From SAT2750 sp964476375 (lineage in GTDB: Bacteria > Planctomycetota > Planctomycetia > Pirellulales > Pirellulaceae), in assembly GCA_964476375.1 (NCBI GenBank), contig CAYYZW010000341.1, positions 1 through 41,919 of the forward strand: a stretch of 41,919 bases of DNA, in the 5' to 3' direction. The first letter of the stretch is position 1; every line of letters begins with the position of its first letter. The translations under genes and the position numbers were made by a program. The notes below the pieces were generated by a model that had not been told where the DNA came from, ran no database searches, and was given only the letters and a program-made list of their open reading frames with translations. This document shows, one piece after another, positions 15,885-23,784 of this stretch.

Positions 15885-17198
15885 GTGCAAAACTCTTTAT
15901 TCCGCACTTTTCAACTTGCCCTGAAAAGCCTGATGCTCCAGAAGATGCGGGCCGGCCTGGCAGCCCTGGGCATTTTCATCGGCACCGCGACGGTGATCTG
16001 GCTGGTCGCCATGGGAGAGGGTGTCAGCTACGAGACCCAGCAACAGATCCTGGACCTGGGCGCCAAGAATATCATTGTCCGGACTGTAGCCCCGAATGCG
16101 GCCGATGATGCGCAGGATTCCAACAGTCGCGTGAAAACCTATGGCCTGCTACGAGCCGACTACCGGCGAATTACCGAGAACATTCCCAATCTCGAACGTG
16201 CTGTTCCGATGCGAGAACTTCGTTTCGAGCTGCGAATGGGAAACCACACCGCCGATTCCAAGCTGGTCGGGTGCGTGGAGGATTACTTCGAACTGAACCA
16301 GCTGTCGATGGCACGTGGTCGCTGGCTGAATCCGCGTGACCGCGGCAAGAAAGTGGTTGTCCTGGCCGATAACACGGCCAAGCGGCTGTTTCCCTACGAG
16401 AACCCGATTGGCAAGGCGATCTGGGTGGGAAGTGAATTCTACGTGGTGATCGGGCAGACCAAGCCACGAACGGCCTCGGCCGCGATCGGTGGCAGCCTCG
16501 ACTCCAGGGACTACAACCTGGACGCCTATATCCCGCTTCAGACGCTTCGCCAGCGAGTGGGAGACCTTGTGATGAAACGGGTCGGCGGTGAATTCCAGGG
16601 AGAAAAAGTCGAACTCAGCCAGGTCACGGTGGAGGTAAAGGACATCGCGGATGTGGATGAAACCGCCGCGATCATTGAAATGCTGCTGGGAAAATACCAC
16701 GAGGAAGAGGATTACGCGGTCGTGGTGCCCAAGGAGTTGTTACGCCAGGCAGCACGACTCCGCTCCACCTTCAATATCCTGCTGGTGGTGATCGCCGGCA
16801 TCTCCCTGCTGGTCGGTGGCATCGGGATCATGAACATCATGCTCGCCACGGTCACCGAGCGGACTCGCGAGATCGGGATCCGGCGGGCCCTTGGTGCAAA
16901 ACGAGCCGACATTGTCCAGCAGTTTCTCATCGAGGCAATTGTCCTGACAGGGACCGGTGGTCTGCTGGGGGTCGGGTTCGGTCTTTTTGTTGGTCCCATG
17001 TTCCGGGGCATACGCAGGTTCCTGCTCTGGATGGACGTTGCCCTGCCGGAGGAAATCAACTCGCTTGAACCTCGTATTGCGATATGGTCGATATGGGTCG
17101 CGGTCATCATTTCTCTTGGTGTCGGGCTCGGCTTCGGCGTCTATCCCGCCCGTCGGGCCGCTCACATGGACCCCATCGAAGCCCTCCGCCACGAATGA
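15885..17198 (+). CDS. MacB-type ABC transporter permease (MacB_PCD + FtsX), no ATPase domain
   Basis: The frame starts at a GTG (15885); no ATG gives a better N-terminus. The 437-residue product has the MacB permease layout. It has a first membrane segment at about 23-44, a long periplasmic domain (about 50-280), then three membrane segments at about 290-315, 343-367 and 398-420. The FtsX signature is VGGIGIMNIMLATVTERTRE followed by GIRRALGAKRADIVQQFLIE, and the typical end is YPARRAAHMDPIEALRHE. E. coli MacB carries an N-terminal ATP-binding cassette; it is absent here and no Walker A/B protein is encoded in the window, so an ATPase must come from elsewhere. It should work with the two adaptors and the TolC-like channel upstream. 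Confidence 0.9.
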   Translation: MQNSLFRTFQLALKSLMLQKMRAGLAALGIFIGTATVIWLVAMGEGVSYETQQQILDLGAKNIIVRTVAPNAADDAQDSNSRVKTYGLLRADYRRITENIPNLERAVPMRELRFELRMGNHTADSKLVGCVEDYFELNQLSMARGRWLNPRDRGKKVVVLADNTAKRLFPYENPIGKAIWVGSEFYVVIGQTKPRTASAAIGGSLDSRDYNLDAYIPLQTLRQRVGDLVMKRVGGEFQGEKVELSQVTVEVKDIADVDETAAIIEMLLGKYHEEEDYAVVVPKELLRQAARLRSTFNILLVVIAGISLLVGGIGIMNIMLATVTERTREIGIRRALGAKRADIVQQFLIEAIVLTGTGGLLGVGFGLFVGPMFRGIRRFLLWMDVALPEEINSLEPRIAIWSIWVAVIISLGVGLGFGVYPARRAAHMDPIEALRHE

Positions 17199-17301
17199 AC
17201 AACTGGCAAAGTGACTGGGGGCCCGCTACGATGGCTCCCGGACTATTTCCCCCTGCTTGCTGGGATTGCTGCTACCGCTTTACTCAAGAAAGAGACCCGC
17301 C

Positions 17302-18540
17302 ATGTTCCGCTCCATTCTTGTCGTCCTGGTCTCCCTGCTTACCGTCTCCACGACCATGGCAGAAGATTTCTGGCCGGGATGGCTCGGCCCCGAGCGAAAT
17401 GGCTGGGTCAATGGTTTTACTCCTCCCGCTCGCTGGCCGGCAGAGCTCACCAGGGGCTGGCAGCGGGACGTGGGTACAGGATATGGCTCGCCGCTCGTTT
17501 CCGGTGGACGCGTCTACGTGCATGCACGGCAGGGGGAAGAGGAAGTCGCCTGGTGCCTTGACCTGAAGACGGGCGACGTGATCTGGCGGCAGGCCTACCC
17601 TGCCCCGTTCAAGATCGGCGGGGGCGGGGAGTATCATGGCAAGGGACCCAAGTCCTGCCCGGTACTGGCCGATGGCCGGCTCTTTACGATGAGTATCTCC
17701 GGGACACTGGCAGCCTGGGATGCAGCATCCGGAAAGCTTCTCTGGCGCCGCAACTATGATGCCCAGTTCACCAAGAGCCACCCTTACTGGGGCGCCTCCA
17801 CCTCGCCCATCGTCGACGGCAAACATGTCATTGTTCACTTTGGCACGGACGAGCAGGGCGCCCTGGTCGCACTCGATGTAGCACGTGGCAAGCAGGCCTG
17901 GATCCTGGGCAAGGCAGGGGCCTCCTACTCCTCCCCGCTGGTGGTCGAAATCGACAAGGTTCGCCAGGTCGTGGAGTGGAACCACCAGGCCCTGGTCGGG
18001 GTGGACATTACCTCCGGACGCCTGCTCTGGGAACATCCCTTTCCTCATGTCGGCTCCGACCAGAACATGCCGACGCCTGCTTTTCACAACGGCCGCATCC
18101 TGCTGGGTGGTGAAAACCGGGGCATTCACAGCCTCCAGCCCAGGCTGGCAGGTGGCAGGTGGACGGTGAAAGAAAACTGGCACCAGGAGAAGCTGGCCCT
18201 GGACATGAGCTCGGCAGTCATCAACGACGAGTTGCTTTACGGCTTCTCCCATTACGACTCGGGGCGGCTTTTTTGCCTCGATCCCCGCACTGGTGAGATT
18301 CGCTGGCAGGGCCCTCCCAGGACCGGGCGGAACGTGATGTTCCTGTCCATTCCCGGTTATGTCGTGGCACTGATCGACAGCGGGGAGCTCCAGATCGTGG
18401 CGGCAAGTGGAAAAGAGTACAAGAAAGTCTCCTCCTACCGGGTGGCCGAGGGAGGCACCTGGGCTCCCCCGGTGCTGCTTGAGAAAGGCCTCCTGGTAAA
18501 AGACGTCAAGACCCTGACTCTCTGGTCATGGACCAGGTAA
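17302..18540 (+). CDS. Exported PQQ-like beta-propeller protein (BamB-type repeats)
   Basis: I prefer the ATG at 17302 (412 residues), preceded by AAGAAAGAG, over a TTG at 17257, because it starts the signal peptide MFRSILVVLVSLLTVSTTMA. The rest shows repeated blades of the PQQ/BamB type: WCLDLKTGDVIWRQ, LAAWDAASGKLLWRR, LVALDVARGKQAWI, LVGVDITSGRLLWE and LFCLDPRTGEIRWQG. No catalytic PQQ-dehydrogenase domain or cytochrome extension is visible, so the protein is probably a periplasmic scaffold or ligand-binding propeller. The stop codon is directly followed by the ATG of the next gene, so the two are translationally coupled. Confidence 0.88.
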   Translation: MFRSILVVLVSLLTVSTTMAEDFWPGWLGPERNGWVNGFTPPARWPAELTRGWQRDVGTGYGSPLVSGGRVYVHARQGEEEVAWCLDLKTGDVIWRQAYPAPFKIGGGGEYHGKGPKSCPVLADGRLFTMSISGTLAAWDAASGKLLWRRNYDAQFTKSHPYWGASTSPIVDGKHVIVHFGTDEQGALVALDVARGKQAWILGKAGASYSSPLVVEIDKVRQVVEWNHQALVGVDITSGRLLWEHPFPHVGSDQNMPTPAFHNGRILLGGENRGIHSLQPRLAGGRWTVKENWHQEKLALDMSSAVINDELLYGFSHYDSGRLFCLDPRTGEIRWQGPPRTGRNVMFLSIPGYVVALIDSGELQIVAASGKEYKKVSSYRVAEGGTWAPPVLLEKGLLVKDVKTLTLWSWTR

Positions 18541-19368
18541 ATGAACATGTGCCTGAATCGGAAAACACACCTGGCTGTCAGCTCGGTCATCCTGCTCCTC
18601 GCGGCGCTGCTTTCTGGCTCTCCGCTGGAGGCCGCCAGGCCACTGGTAATTCGTGTACTCAGCTACAACATCCATCACGGCGAGGGGGTGGACGGGAAAC
18701 TTGACCTGCAGCGGATTGCCGGGGTCATCACCTCGGTCAAACCGGACCTGGTGGCGCTGCAGGAAGTGGATCGCAACACCACTCGAACCGGAAAAGTAGA
18801 CCAGCCGGCCGTGCTGTCACGGCTGACAGGAATGCAGGTCCTGTTCGAACAGAACATCCCCTTCGGAGGAGGGAGCTACGGGAATGCCATCCTCTCCCGC
18901 TACCCGGTCAAATCCCACCGCAACCACTCGATGCCCCGGCACGAGAACGGTGAGCAGCGAGGGGCCCTGGAAGCCGAGATCGTTTTACCCGGTAAACATG
19001 GAACGCTGCTCTTCTGGTCCACCCACCTGGATCATCGTCCGGATCCGACCGAGCGGCTGGCATCGGCCCGGGCGCTGGAGAAGATCGTCCAGGAAAAACC
19101 GGGAATACCGGGCATCCTGGCAGGAGACCTGAACTCGCAGCTGGACGGCATGGTGCTGCCTATCTTTCTGCGAGGCTGGACCAACAGCAATGGCCTCAAG
19201 GCCCGGCCAACCGTGCCGGTCGCCATACCCCGCCGGCAAATTGACTTCGTACTTTACCGGCCAAAAGATCGCTGGCGTGTCAAATCAGTCCAGGTGCTGG
19301 ACGAGCAGGTTGCCTCGGACCACCGGGCGATCCTCAGCGTGCTGGAGTTCCTCCCCGCCTCGCGGTAG
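18541..19368 (+). CDS. Exported endonuclease/exonuclease/phosphatase-family protein
   Basis: This 275-residue protein has a signal peptide (about 1-32). It shows all core motifs of the DNase I / exonuclease III / inositol-phosphatase fold: LSYNIHHGEG, LVALQEVDRN, SYGNAILSRYPV, WSTHLDHR, GILAGDLNSQL and SDHRAILSVL. The metal-binding Glu and the catalytic Asp/His pair all appear present, so hydrolysis of a phosphodiester or phosphoester outside the cytoplasm is likely. The substrate (nucleic acid, phospholipid or sugar phosphate) cannot be decided. The ATG touches the stop of the propeller gene with no gap, indicating coupled translation and a shared role. Confidence 0.9.
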   Translation: MNMCLNRKTHLAVSSVILLLAALLSGSPLEAARPLVIRVLSYNIHHGEGVDGKLDLQRIAGVITSVKPDLVALQEVDRNTTRTGKVDQPAVLSRLTGMQVLFEQNIPFGGGSYGNAILSRYPVKSHRNHSMPRHENGEQRGALEAEIVLPGKHGTLLFWSTHLDHRPDPTERLASARALEKIVQEKPGIPGILAGDLNSQLDGMVLPIFLRGWTNSNGLKARPTVPVAIPRRQIDFVLYRPKDRWRVKSVQVLDEQVASDHRAILSVLEFLPASR

Positions 19369-19402
19369 GGTTCTCCCCCCGATGGACCGGATACAGCCGC
19401 GA

Positions 19403-20614
19403 TTACTTGAGCAATTCCGCCATCCCTGTCGCCAGCGAGTCACCGAAGCGGACAAAGAATTTTCCGCTCCCCAGGTAGTGATAGGGACGATCACTGCCAA
19501 CAACGCACCACTCGGCAAAATGCTCTGCCCAGCCCATGTTGTAGACCTCCAGGGCATCGAGCGCGTAAACCTCGTAGCTCTCCACCGAGGTCACGGTCCC
19601 CTTGAACTCGGGAGCCTTGGCCGCTTCCCGCTGGGCAACCGAAACGGCGTTCGCTCCGACCTTCTCTGCCGTGATCCCCGTCCCCATGACTCCGATCACA
19701 AAGGGCATCCTGGGAACCTGGTATTCCTTGCGGACATCCTTGATGAAGTGGATCATGTTCTGCCGGTAGTTGTCACGGAAGGGATCCGAGAACTGGTCGT
19801 TAAAACCCTGGAACCAGACAAAGCCTGCAATCTCGTAACCGACCGAGGCCTCGTATTCCGGATGGTGCGTGCCAATATCCTCAAGCACCGCCTGAACTTC
19901 CTCGTTCATCATGCGGTAATTCAGACCGACGTTCTTCGTGATCTCCTCGACCTTGTCTCCCGCTTTTTCCTTCTCGCTCAATTCGTAGGGGCCGGCCGAG
20001 GGAGGCCGAAAATTGTAGTGCAAGGACTTGCCACCCCAGCAGGTCTTGATCAGCAGGATCGGGGCATCGAGCTTCTCTTCCAGCGAGAGCCCAAAACCGA
20101 GTTCCGGGCCGATCTTGTCAAAATTGCCACCGTAGCCGACCGTCAGCGGACCGGTCCGTCGATGCCGGTCAGCAATCGCACTGATATAGACCCGCTTGGA
20201 AATGGCGAAGGTCTCCTTGATCTTCTCGGTCATCGCATCGTACTCGGCTGTCAGCTTCTTGACCTTCTCCTGGGCCGCCTTGATCTCATCAGCGCCGGTG
20301 ATCTTCTTGTCACGAATCTGCTTGTTCAGATCATCCCGCTCGATCTTCTTGGCAATCTGGGCATCGACCGTCGCCCGGGTAACTTCCCTGCCATCCTTGA
20401 AGACCAGGCTGGCCAGTTCACGGATCTCCGGATTCTTGTCCGTGAAGAGGGTCGGGATGGTGATATAGTTGGCATGCCCCACCATGTTGGACTGGCCGGC
20501 GAGGATGAAGACCTGCAGCTTCTTTTTCTTGACAAGTTCTTCGGCTCCTCCCTGGGAAGGGAAAAGGAAAAGCACCAGCAAGAGGATGCCAAACGATGTG
20601 ATTCTTCTGGTCAT
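19403..20614 (-). CDS. SASA-type (sialate O-acetylesterase-like) carbohydrate esterase with helical insertion
   Basis: The protein has 403 residues with a signal peptide (about 1-24). The SGNH/SASA signature VFILAGQSNMVGHA contains the probable nucleophile S42. Later motifs are LLIKTCWGGKSL and AGFVWFQGFNDQF, which correspond to the family's oxyanion and C-terminal catalytic blocks. Between about residues 55 and 135 lies a charged helical stretch (KKIERDDLNKQIRDKK, AAQEKVKKLTAEYD) that ordinary SASA proteins lack; it reads as a coiled coil. Expected role is removal of acetyl groups from extracellular glycans. GGGGAAAA precedes the ATG. It is divergent from the GH71-type gene, 116 bases away. 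Confidence 0.85.
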   Translation of the reverse strand: MTRRITSFGILLLVLFLFPSQGGAEELVKKKKLQVFILAGQSNMVGHANYITIPTLFTDKNPEIRELASLVFKDGREVTRATVDAQIAKKIERDDLNKQIRDKKITGADEIKAAQEKVKKLTAEYDAMTEKIKETFAISKRVYISAIADRHRRTGPLTVGYGGNFDKIGPELGFGLSLEEKLDAPILLIKTCWGGKSLHYNFRPPSAGPYELSEKEKAGDKVEEITKNVGLNYRMMNEEVQAVLEDIGTHHPEYEASVGYEIAGFVWFQGFNDQFSDPFRDNYRQNMIHFIKDVRKEYQVPRMPFVIGVMGTGITAEKVGANAVSVAQREAAKAPEFKGTVTSVESYEVYALDALEVYNMGWAEHFAEWCVVGSDRPYHYLGSGKFFVRFGDSLATGMAELLK

Positions 20615-20730
20615 TGATTTTCCCCATGAATTAAGATCGAGTGGTGATATCCTAGCACGGAAACAACTCTCCTTTCCAGCATCTGCCCCGGTTCCAAAAA
20701 AGCCGGCATGACTCCCGACGGAGGTTTTTC

Positions 20731-22257
20731 ATGAAACAATTTCTCCTCCTGGTCCTTGCTGCGATCACCCCATCGGGAATGCTCTTTGCCGATGACGAGA
20801 AACTGGTGATCGCCCACTACATGACCGACATGGTGCCAGAAACCCGTCGCAGACCCATCCGCTGGGTCGATCCCGAGCTGGCAGATCCCAACGGGAGCAC
20901 CGCCGCGGTCGGCGGGCTCCATCAAACAGAGGCGATGGCCTTCCTGCACCTGGCGAACATGGACCTGGTCCAGGCGGTCGATTTCGAGATCCGGGCTGCC
21001 CGGCAGATGGGGGTGGATGGTTTCCAGTTCTACTACCCGCTGGTGGACAACACCGACGCACTCGCGCCGCGCTACAACCAGATCGTTCGCACCTTCCTGC
21101 GGCTGAGCGAAACCCGTTACCCCGGTTTCCGCGTCAGCCTCTGTCTTTCCCATCCCGGCAGCCAGAAGGCAAACAGCGAGGCAGAGCGGATCTCCCTCTG
21201 GAGTCCATCCATCCGGAGCCTTGTCCAGGAAACCCGTGATTCTCCCGCCTGGCTGCGGACCGATTCCGGCTCGCTGCTGTTTTATCTCTGGGTCGGTGAT
21301 GCCCTGGCCGACGGCGTGGGGAACCTGGCCCAGACACCGGAGCAGATCGTCAAGGTTGGCCAGGCCTACCAGCGCCTCTCCCGGGAAATCGGAACCCCCA
21401 TCGAGTACGTCTACCAGGTCCGCCGCCCAAAAATCGACCCGGCTTATATCGACAGCATCGTCAAGACCTTCCCGGCAGTCTGGGGCTGGACCGCCAGCGA
21501 AGAAAATATCCCCTTCTGGGACAAGCTGGCAATGCGCTGCCGGGAAGAAGGGTGCCTTTATACCCAGTCGGTTTACCCGGACTACTACACCTCCAAGGTC
21601 TACCGCAAGGGAAGCACCAGCCACGCGATCCTGCCCAACGCGGTGGCTCTCAAACTCGGCCTGGAGGGCATCGAGCGGCACTACCGCGTCACCAACCTGG
21701 CCCGAACCCAGGTCCAGTTGCTCCAGCGGGCCATCAGGCATGATGTACAGATCATCAATTACATTACCTGGAATGACTTTCCCGAGGGGCATCACCTGGC
21801 ACCGGAGGTCAACCACAATTTTGGCCCGTCGCTGCTGCTTCGGTACTTCAAGCAGCAGTGGAAGTCTCCCGAGTCCAAGCTGAACCAGGACCAGGCGGTT
21901 GTCTTTTTCAAGAAGTACCGGCACGATGCCCAGCCACAGTTCTCCGTGGCCCTCCAGGTCCAGAGTGACAACAAGGACCTCGCCAGCGAGGACCGGGTGG
22001 AACTGGTGACAATGCTGCGGGAACCTGCCCGCTGTTATCTCAACGACAGGCTGCTGGGACTCGCCAGGGCGGGCCTGCAGGTCCATTCCATCCCCAGCCA
22101 ACCCGGGCCGGTCCGTGTCCGGGTGCTCCGGGGGAACGAGGAGGTCATCCGTTTCCAGGCTCCCGAGCTGATCAGCGCGGCCCCCTACCGTACCGACCGG
22201 CTGACCTACTCCTACTCCAGTCTCTTCCAGAGTGAATTTGGAAAACTCTTCAAATGA
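20731..22257 (+). CDS. Glycoside hydrolase family 71-type protein (alpha-1,3-glucanase-like), exported
   Basis: This 508-residue protein starts with a signal peptide (about 1-20) after a good GGAGG site. The N-terminal barrel pattern KLVIAHYMTDMVPE, LVQAVDFEIRAARQMGVDGFQFYYPL, the central FPAVWGWTASEEN, and YITWNDFPEGHH near residue 346 match GH71, whose members carry a WNDYGESHY-like motif and cleave alpha-1,3-glucan. The last 120 residues look like a beta-sandwich accessory domain. A GH99-like assignment is possible as the folds are related. Biochemical specificity is not proven. It sits between a SASA-type esterase and a DUF1501 gene, which suggests a small glycan-degradation locus. Confidence 0.8.
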   Translation: MKQFLLLVLAAITPSGMLFADDEKLVIAHYMTDMVPETRRRPIRWVDPELADPNGSTAAVGGLHQTEAMAFLHLANMDLVQAVDFEIRAARQMGVDGFQFYYPLVDNTDALAPRYNQIVRTFLRLSETRYPGFRVSLCLSHPGSQKANSEAERISLWSPSIRSLVQETRDSPAWLRTDSGSLLFYLWVGDALADGVGNLAQTPEQIVKVGQAYQRLSREIGTPIEYVYQVRRPKIDPAYIDSIVKTFPAVWGWTASEENIPFWDKLAMRCREEGCLYTQSVYPDYYTSKVYRKGSTSHAILPNAVALKLGLEGIERHYRVTNLARTQVQLLQRAIRHDVQIINYITWNDFPEGHHLAPEVNHNFGPSLLLRYFKQQWKSPESKLNQDQAVVFFKKYRHDAQPQFSVALQVQSDNKDLASEDRVELVTMLREPARCYLNDRLLGLARAGLQVHSIPSQPGPVRVRVLRGNEEVIRFQAPELISAAPYRTDRLTYSYSSLFQSEFGKLFK

Positions 22258-22290
22258 CACACAGCAGGAATCTTCAGTCAACCAGCAGCC

Positions 22291-22322
22291 TCCAGCTGGA
22301 CGATTGAACCAATGAGCTCATT
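22291..22322. repeat. Two perfect palindromes between the GH71-type and DUF1501 genes
   Basis: TCCAGCTGGA (22291-22300) and AATGAGCTCATT (22311-22322) are perfect dyads on about one helical turn and a half centre-to-centre. They lie in the 151-base gap after the GH71-type gene. They may be binding sites for dimeric regulators, or chance. No transcription factor gene is in the window. Confidence 0.35.
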
Positions 22323-22326
22323 CGGC

Positions 22327-22350
22327 CTGACTCTTGGCTTCAAGAGTTGG
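22327..22350 (+). terminator. Terminator-like hairpin after the GH71-type gene
   Basis: ACTCTTG (22330-22336) pairs perfectly with CAAGAGT (22341-22347) around the loop GCTT. Three more pairs (two of them G-U) extend it to 22327-22350. No U-run follows, so efficiency as an intrinsic terminator is doubtful. It lies 70 bases after the stop and 60 bases before the next ATG. Confidence 0.45.
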
Positions 22351-22408
22351 TAAAATTGACTGTCACCAGTCCTGGCCCAGAAACTCGACCGGACAATCGA
22401 GGTCACCC

Positions 22409-23752
22409 ATGCTTCCACTCCATTTCTCACGACGTGACGTCCTGCGATCGAGCGTGGGCCTTGCCGGGCTGACAGTTCCCACGCTGCTGCAGATGCGTAG
22501 CGAGGCCGCCATCGCGCCGCGGGCAACCTCCTGCATCGTGATCTACTGCTGGGGTGGGATCAGCCATTATGAATCATGGGATCCAAAACCGGATGCTCCC
22601 TCGGAACTCCGTGGTGAGTTCGCGGCCATTGCCACCGCCACCCCGGGGATCCAGTACTGCGAGCATCTTCCACGGATGGCACAACACTCGGACAAGCTGG
22701 CCATCATCCGTTCCGTTCACCACACCCAGGGCGGTCATCAACAGGGAATGTATGTCAGCATGACCGGCCATAACCCGACCGGGGGAGTCAAGGCAAAGAA
22801 CCGTGACAACTGGCCCTCTCTGACGGCCATGCTCTCTCGCTTCCAGGACCCGGCGGCGGGAACGCCCGGGGCCATCCGCCTGCCCTACTCGATGTATGAC
22901 AACGGTACGCTGATGGCGGGTGAGTACGGCGGCTGGCTGGGATCCGATTACGATCCGGTCCTGATGCGGACACCGGCGGGCAAGCCGTTTGGTGGTGTCT
23001 CCCGTTACACGAGCCGGGAACTGGATCTGAAGCTGAACCTGCAAAAGAAACGGATCCTCCAGCGGCAGTCCTTGCGCGAACAGCTGGAACGAGAGATCGG
23101 CTCTGAATCCGATTACCACCGACTTAACCGTTTTCGCACGATGGCATCGGACATGCTGCTTGGATCGGCCGTCAGCAAGGCGTATGACCTGGAAAGCGAG
23201 GATCCACGCATCCGCACCATGTATGGTGACCACATCGGTGGTCAGAGCATGTTGCTGGGACGGCGACTGGTCGAGGCGGGCGTGCCGGTCGTTCAGATCT
23301 GTGCGGGTGCTGGGGATCTTGCCGGTGGAGGGGGAGATAACTGGGACACCCACCGGGGCCATTTCCCCAAGATGAAGGACCGCCTGCTTCCGGTTTTCGA
23401 TCGCTCGGTTTCGGCCCTGCTGACCGACCTGGAACAGCGGGGCATGCTCGAGGAAACACTGGTGGTCTTCCTTACCGACTTTGGACGCACCCCCAAGATC
23501 AACAACAACGGGGGCCGGGACCACTACCCGGCCGTCTACTCGCTGGCGCTCGCCGGCGGGGGCATCCAGGGTGGCCAGGTGTACGGTAGCAGTGACAGGA
23601 AGGGTGCCCAGCCCGCGACCGGTCCCTGCACGCCAGCGGATGTCCACGCAACCGTCTACAAGGCGATGGGCATTGACCACCGCGCGGAACTTCACGACCG
23701 GCTGGATCGGCCCTTCCAGGTTTGCGATGGAGAGCCGCTGCCGCTATTTTGA
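22409..23752 (+). CDS. DUF1501 family protein, Tat-exported, without an adjacent PSD1 partner
   Basis: The ATG at 22409 (447 residues) follows GAGGT at a good distance and begins with a twin-arginine signal (HFSRRDVLRSSVGLAGL, R8-R9). Family patterns are SCIVIYCWGGISHYESWDPKP, KLAIIRSVHHTQGGH, LLGRRLVEAGVPVVQI, GGGDNWDTHRGHFPKMK, TLVVFLTDFGRTPKIN and the C-terminal TPADVHATVYKAMGI. It is the most distinct of the four DUF1501 proteins here and belongs to the subgroup with WDTH. Unlike the other three it does not follow or precede a PSD1 gene; its neighbours are the GH71-type and the LRR/VHL genes. Catalytic role unknown. Confidence 0.9.
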   Translation: MLPLHFSRRDVLRSSVGLAGLTVPTLLQMRSEAAIAPRATSCIVIYCWGGISHYESWDPKPDAPSELRGEFAAIATATPGIQYCEHLPRMAQHSDKLAIIRSVHHTQGGHQQGMYVSMTGHNPTGGVKAKNRDNWPSLTAMLSRFQDPAAGTPGAIRLPYSMYDNGTLMAGEYGGWLGSDYDPVLMRTPAGKPFGGVSRYTSRELDLKLNLQKKRILQRQSLREQLEREIGSESDYHRLNRFRTMASDMLLGSAVSKAYDLESEDPRIRTMYGDHIGGQSMLLGRRLVEAGVPVVQICAGAGDLAGGGGDNWDTHRGHFPKMKDRLLPVFDRSVSALLTDLEQRGMLEETLVVFLTDFGRTPKINNNGGRDHYPAVYSLALAGGGIQGGQVYGSSDRKGAQPATGPCTPADVHATVYKAMGIDHRAELHDRLDRPFQVCDGEPLPLF

Positions 23753-23784
23753 ATCTCCTCGACCCAGTGACAAGGACAAGTGGC

